A DNA stretch of 6,689 bases from Gammaproteobacteria bacterium (lineage in GTDB: Bacteria; Pseudomonadota; Gammaproteobacteria; SG8-11). The stretch spans positions 1-6,689 of the forward strand of contig JACQEQ010000410.1 in NCBI GenBank assembly GCA_016200445.1, written 5' to 3'. Numbering within the stretch: the first letter of the stretch is position 1; each line of letters opens with the position of its first letter. The notes under the pieces are model-generated. The model saw only the letters and a list, made by a program, of their open reading frames with translations. It was not told the DNA's origin and searched no databases. Made by a program: the position numbers and the translations under genes. Shown here piece by piece: positions 5,722 to 6,689 of this stretch.

Positions 5722-6397
5722 GTGGGAAATCGTGTTGTCGTCCGCAGCGCGGCTGCAACGCATTCTGCCGGATGCCGTACTGGTCGGTGGCACAGCTTCG
5801 GCGATTCACGCCAAGCATCGTTTTTCGCGCGACGCTGATCATGTGTTGACTGATTTGCGCTCCCGTTTCGACGCAGTACTCGCCGAGCTCGAATCGGTCG
5901 CCGGCTGGAAAACCGCGCGCGTGCAACGCCCGGTGCAAATTCTCGGCAGCCTTGATGGCATCGAAACCGGGGTGCGTCAGCTCATCCGCGACGAGCCGCT
6001 CGAAACCACGGTCGTCGACTTCCACGGCGACAAGCTTACCGTTCCGTCCGAAGCTGAAATCCTTCGCATCAAGGGCGTGCTCATCCTCCGGCGTAACGCG
6101 ACGCGCGACTATCTCGATTTCGTGGCGCTGGCGGATCACATGGGTGATGATCAAGTGGTGGCATCACTGCAACGGTTCGACGATTTGTACCCCCAGAAAA
6201 GCGGTGAATCCGCGTTGCAACAGCTGCAAGTACAACTGGCCAACGCGCTCCCATTCGATTTAGAAGAAATGGAATTAGCCGAGTACCGGAACCTCAATCC
6301 GAAGTGGCACGATTGGAACACCGTAAAAACCATGTGTGCGCATCTGGCAACGATGATCTTCGACCGTGTGAGTGAGATAAAGAACGACGACCACTAG
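5699..6397 (+). CDS. AbiEii/AbiGii-type nucleotidyltransferase, probable toxin
   Basis: A 232-residue nucleotidyltransferase-superfamily protein. DAVLVGGTASAIHA (25-38) carries the GG motif, and RFSRDADHVL (41-50) carries D45-x-D47. GSLDGIETGVRQLI (83-96) follows, and EILRIKGVLILRRNATRDYL (120-139) leads into DFVALADHMG; the lysine and the R-x-x-T-R-D-Y-x-D-F pattern are typical of AbiEii-like proteins. Known AbiEii toxins inactivate tRNA by adding nucleotides and can abort phage infection; the target here is unknown. ATG 5699 was chosen because homology starts at once and a GGA lies six bases before it; the same frame is open further upstream (from 5606) only because it shadows the overlapping small gene. 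The protein is intact, unlike the two toxin relics just upstream. It differs clearly in length and motifs from the nucleotidyltransferase at 510-971. Confidence 0.85.
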   Translation: MPKNTLPEWEIVLSSAARLQRILPDAVLVGGTASAIHAKHRFSRDADHVLTDLRSRFDAVLAELESVAGWKTARVQRPVQILGSLDGIETGVRQLIRDEPLETTVVDFHGDKLTVPSEAEILRIKGVLILRRNATRDYLDFVALADHMGDDQVVASLQRFDDLYPQKSGESALQQLQVQLANALPFDLEEMELAEYRNLNPKWHDWNTVKTMCAHLATMIFDRVSEIKNDDH

Positions 6398-6405
6398 TCA
6401 GTAAA

Positions 6406-6588
6406 TCATTCTTGGTCAAACCGTTTTTCTTTCAGCGTGTAGCCGCAATACCTCGCAGCGGAATCATGGAACTCAGCGGGCTGACAACGCCACAAAAAAC
6501 GCCCTTGCGGGGTGAGCCGTAACGGCATTGTGATTTGGCGCTGGTATGGAGATTCTCCGTAGTAGTAGTAGAGTCTATTCCAGTGCAA
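6406..6588 (-). CDS. Doubtful small hypothetical ORF
   Basis: A 60-codon frame on the minus strand beginning with TTG and ending nine bases after the end of the plus-strand AbiEii-type gene. It encodes an aromatic-rich N-terminus (WNRLYYYYGE, the four tyrosines coming from a GTA triplet repeat at 6559-6571) and a basic C-terminus. I recognise no family. The non-ATG start, lack of a ribosome-binding site and repeat-derived tyrosines make it weak. It could equally be the broken tail of an older gene, since the frame remains open upstream for about 15 more codons without an ATG. Confidence 0.2.
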   Translation of the reverse strand: MHWNRLYYYYGESPYQRQITMPLRLTPQGRFLWRCQPAEFHDSAARYCGYTLKEKRFDQE

Positions 6589-6594
6589 GGATGA

Positions 6595-6629
6595 GCCTGA
6601 ACGGTGGGGTATAAGAATCTGGTTCAGGC
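6595..6629 (-). terminator. 8-bp inverted repeat at the stop codon of the right-edge frame
   Basis: GCCTGAAC (6595-6602) and GTTCAGGC (6622-6629) form a perfect 8-bp inverted repeat with a 19-base loop. On the minus strand the first arm contains the GCC-TGA end of the frame entering from the right edge. No T-run follows, so a classic rho-independent terminator is not supported; it could be a message-end stem-loop or a recombination or repeat element. Confidence 0.35.
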
Positions 6630-6689
6630 GACCTGTTGTTCATGGATTGTTTGAAAGAGTAATTGTTTCGCCTGCTGGAGTGCAGCGGC
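6624..6689 (-). CDS. Possible C-terminal end of a gene entering from the right edge
   Basis: The minus-strand frame from the right edge stays open for 21 codons and ends at TGA (6624-6626). It encodes a helix-like sequence (AALQQAKQLLFQTIHEQQVA). The amino-acid make-up is plausible for a protein C-terminus and a stem-loop sits at the stop, but 21 codons is too short to be sure and no family can be named. Confidence 0.3.
   Translation of the reverse strand, partial: AAALQQAKQLLFQTIHEQQVA

Noticed and set aside
6495..6515. Possible intrinsic terminator on the minus strand (CCC-GCAA-GGG then CG and six T)
   Set aside because: The stem is only three base pairs, too weak for a terminator.
1..6689. 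CRISPR array, insertion sequence, integrase or rRNA
   Set aside because: No regularly spaced repeats, transposase or integrase motifs, terminal inverted repeats or rRNA sequence were seen on either strand.

Overview
The window looks like a piece of a ubiquinone-making proteobacterial chromosome, most likely a gammaproteobacterium. The evidence is a housekeeping core of three genes: mtnA (methylthioribose-1-phosphate isomerase, minus strand, cut by the left edge), mtaD (methylthioadenosine/S-adenosylhomocysteine deaminase, plus strand) and ubiG (ubiquinone O-methyltransferase, plus strand). Divergent mtnA / mtaD-ubiG is the order known from Pseudomonas, where mupP normally follows ubiG. mtaD and ubiG are GC-rich and complete. 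MtaD and MtnA belong to one route: MTA is deaminated to methylthioinosine, phosphorolysed elsewhere, and the resulting methylthioribose-1-phosphate is isomerised by MtnA. A RutE-like nitroreductase sits between them.

Laid over this core is a dense set of toxin-antitoxin-type genes. From left to right on the minus strand, a nucleotidyltransferase toxin candidate (510-971) and a CopG/ribbon-helix-helix antitoxin candidate (259-513) lie directly upstream of mtnA. The three genes overlap by 4 and 8 bases and appear to share one sigma70-like promoter (978-1006) that contains a perfect 10-bp palindrome. Next comes a more AT-rich gene for a RES-domain protein with an N-terminal zinc ribbon (1074-2135) and no visible antitoxin partner, then the nitroreductase (2226-2819).

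Right of ubiG the expected mupP is missing. The gap 4985-5499 has no intact gene, but by combining reading frames it reveals two decayed toxins: a hicA relic (5021-5253) with frameshifts and an internal stop, and a 5'-truncated HigB/RelE-type relic (5275-5454). These are followed by an apparently intact second module: a small protein of unrecognised family (5500-5721) overlapping an AbiEii-type nucleotidyltransferase (5699-6397). The last 290 bases hold a doubtful small minus-strand ORF, an 8-bp inverted repeat and what may be the C-terminal end of a gene entering from the right.

Overall, a conserved methionine-salvage/ubiquinone locus has been colonised on both sides by toxin modules in different states, from intact and wired into mtnA expression to fully decayed. 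All assignments rest on reading the sequence by eye; no searches were run.
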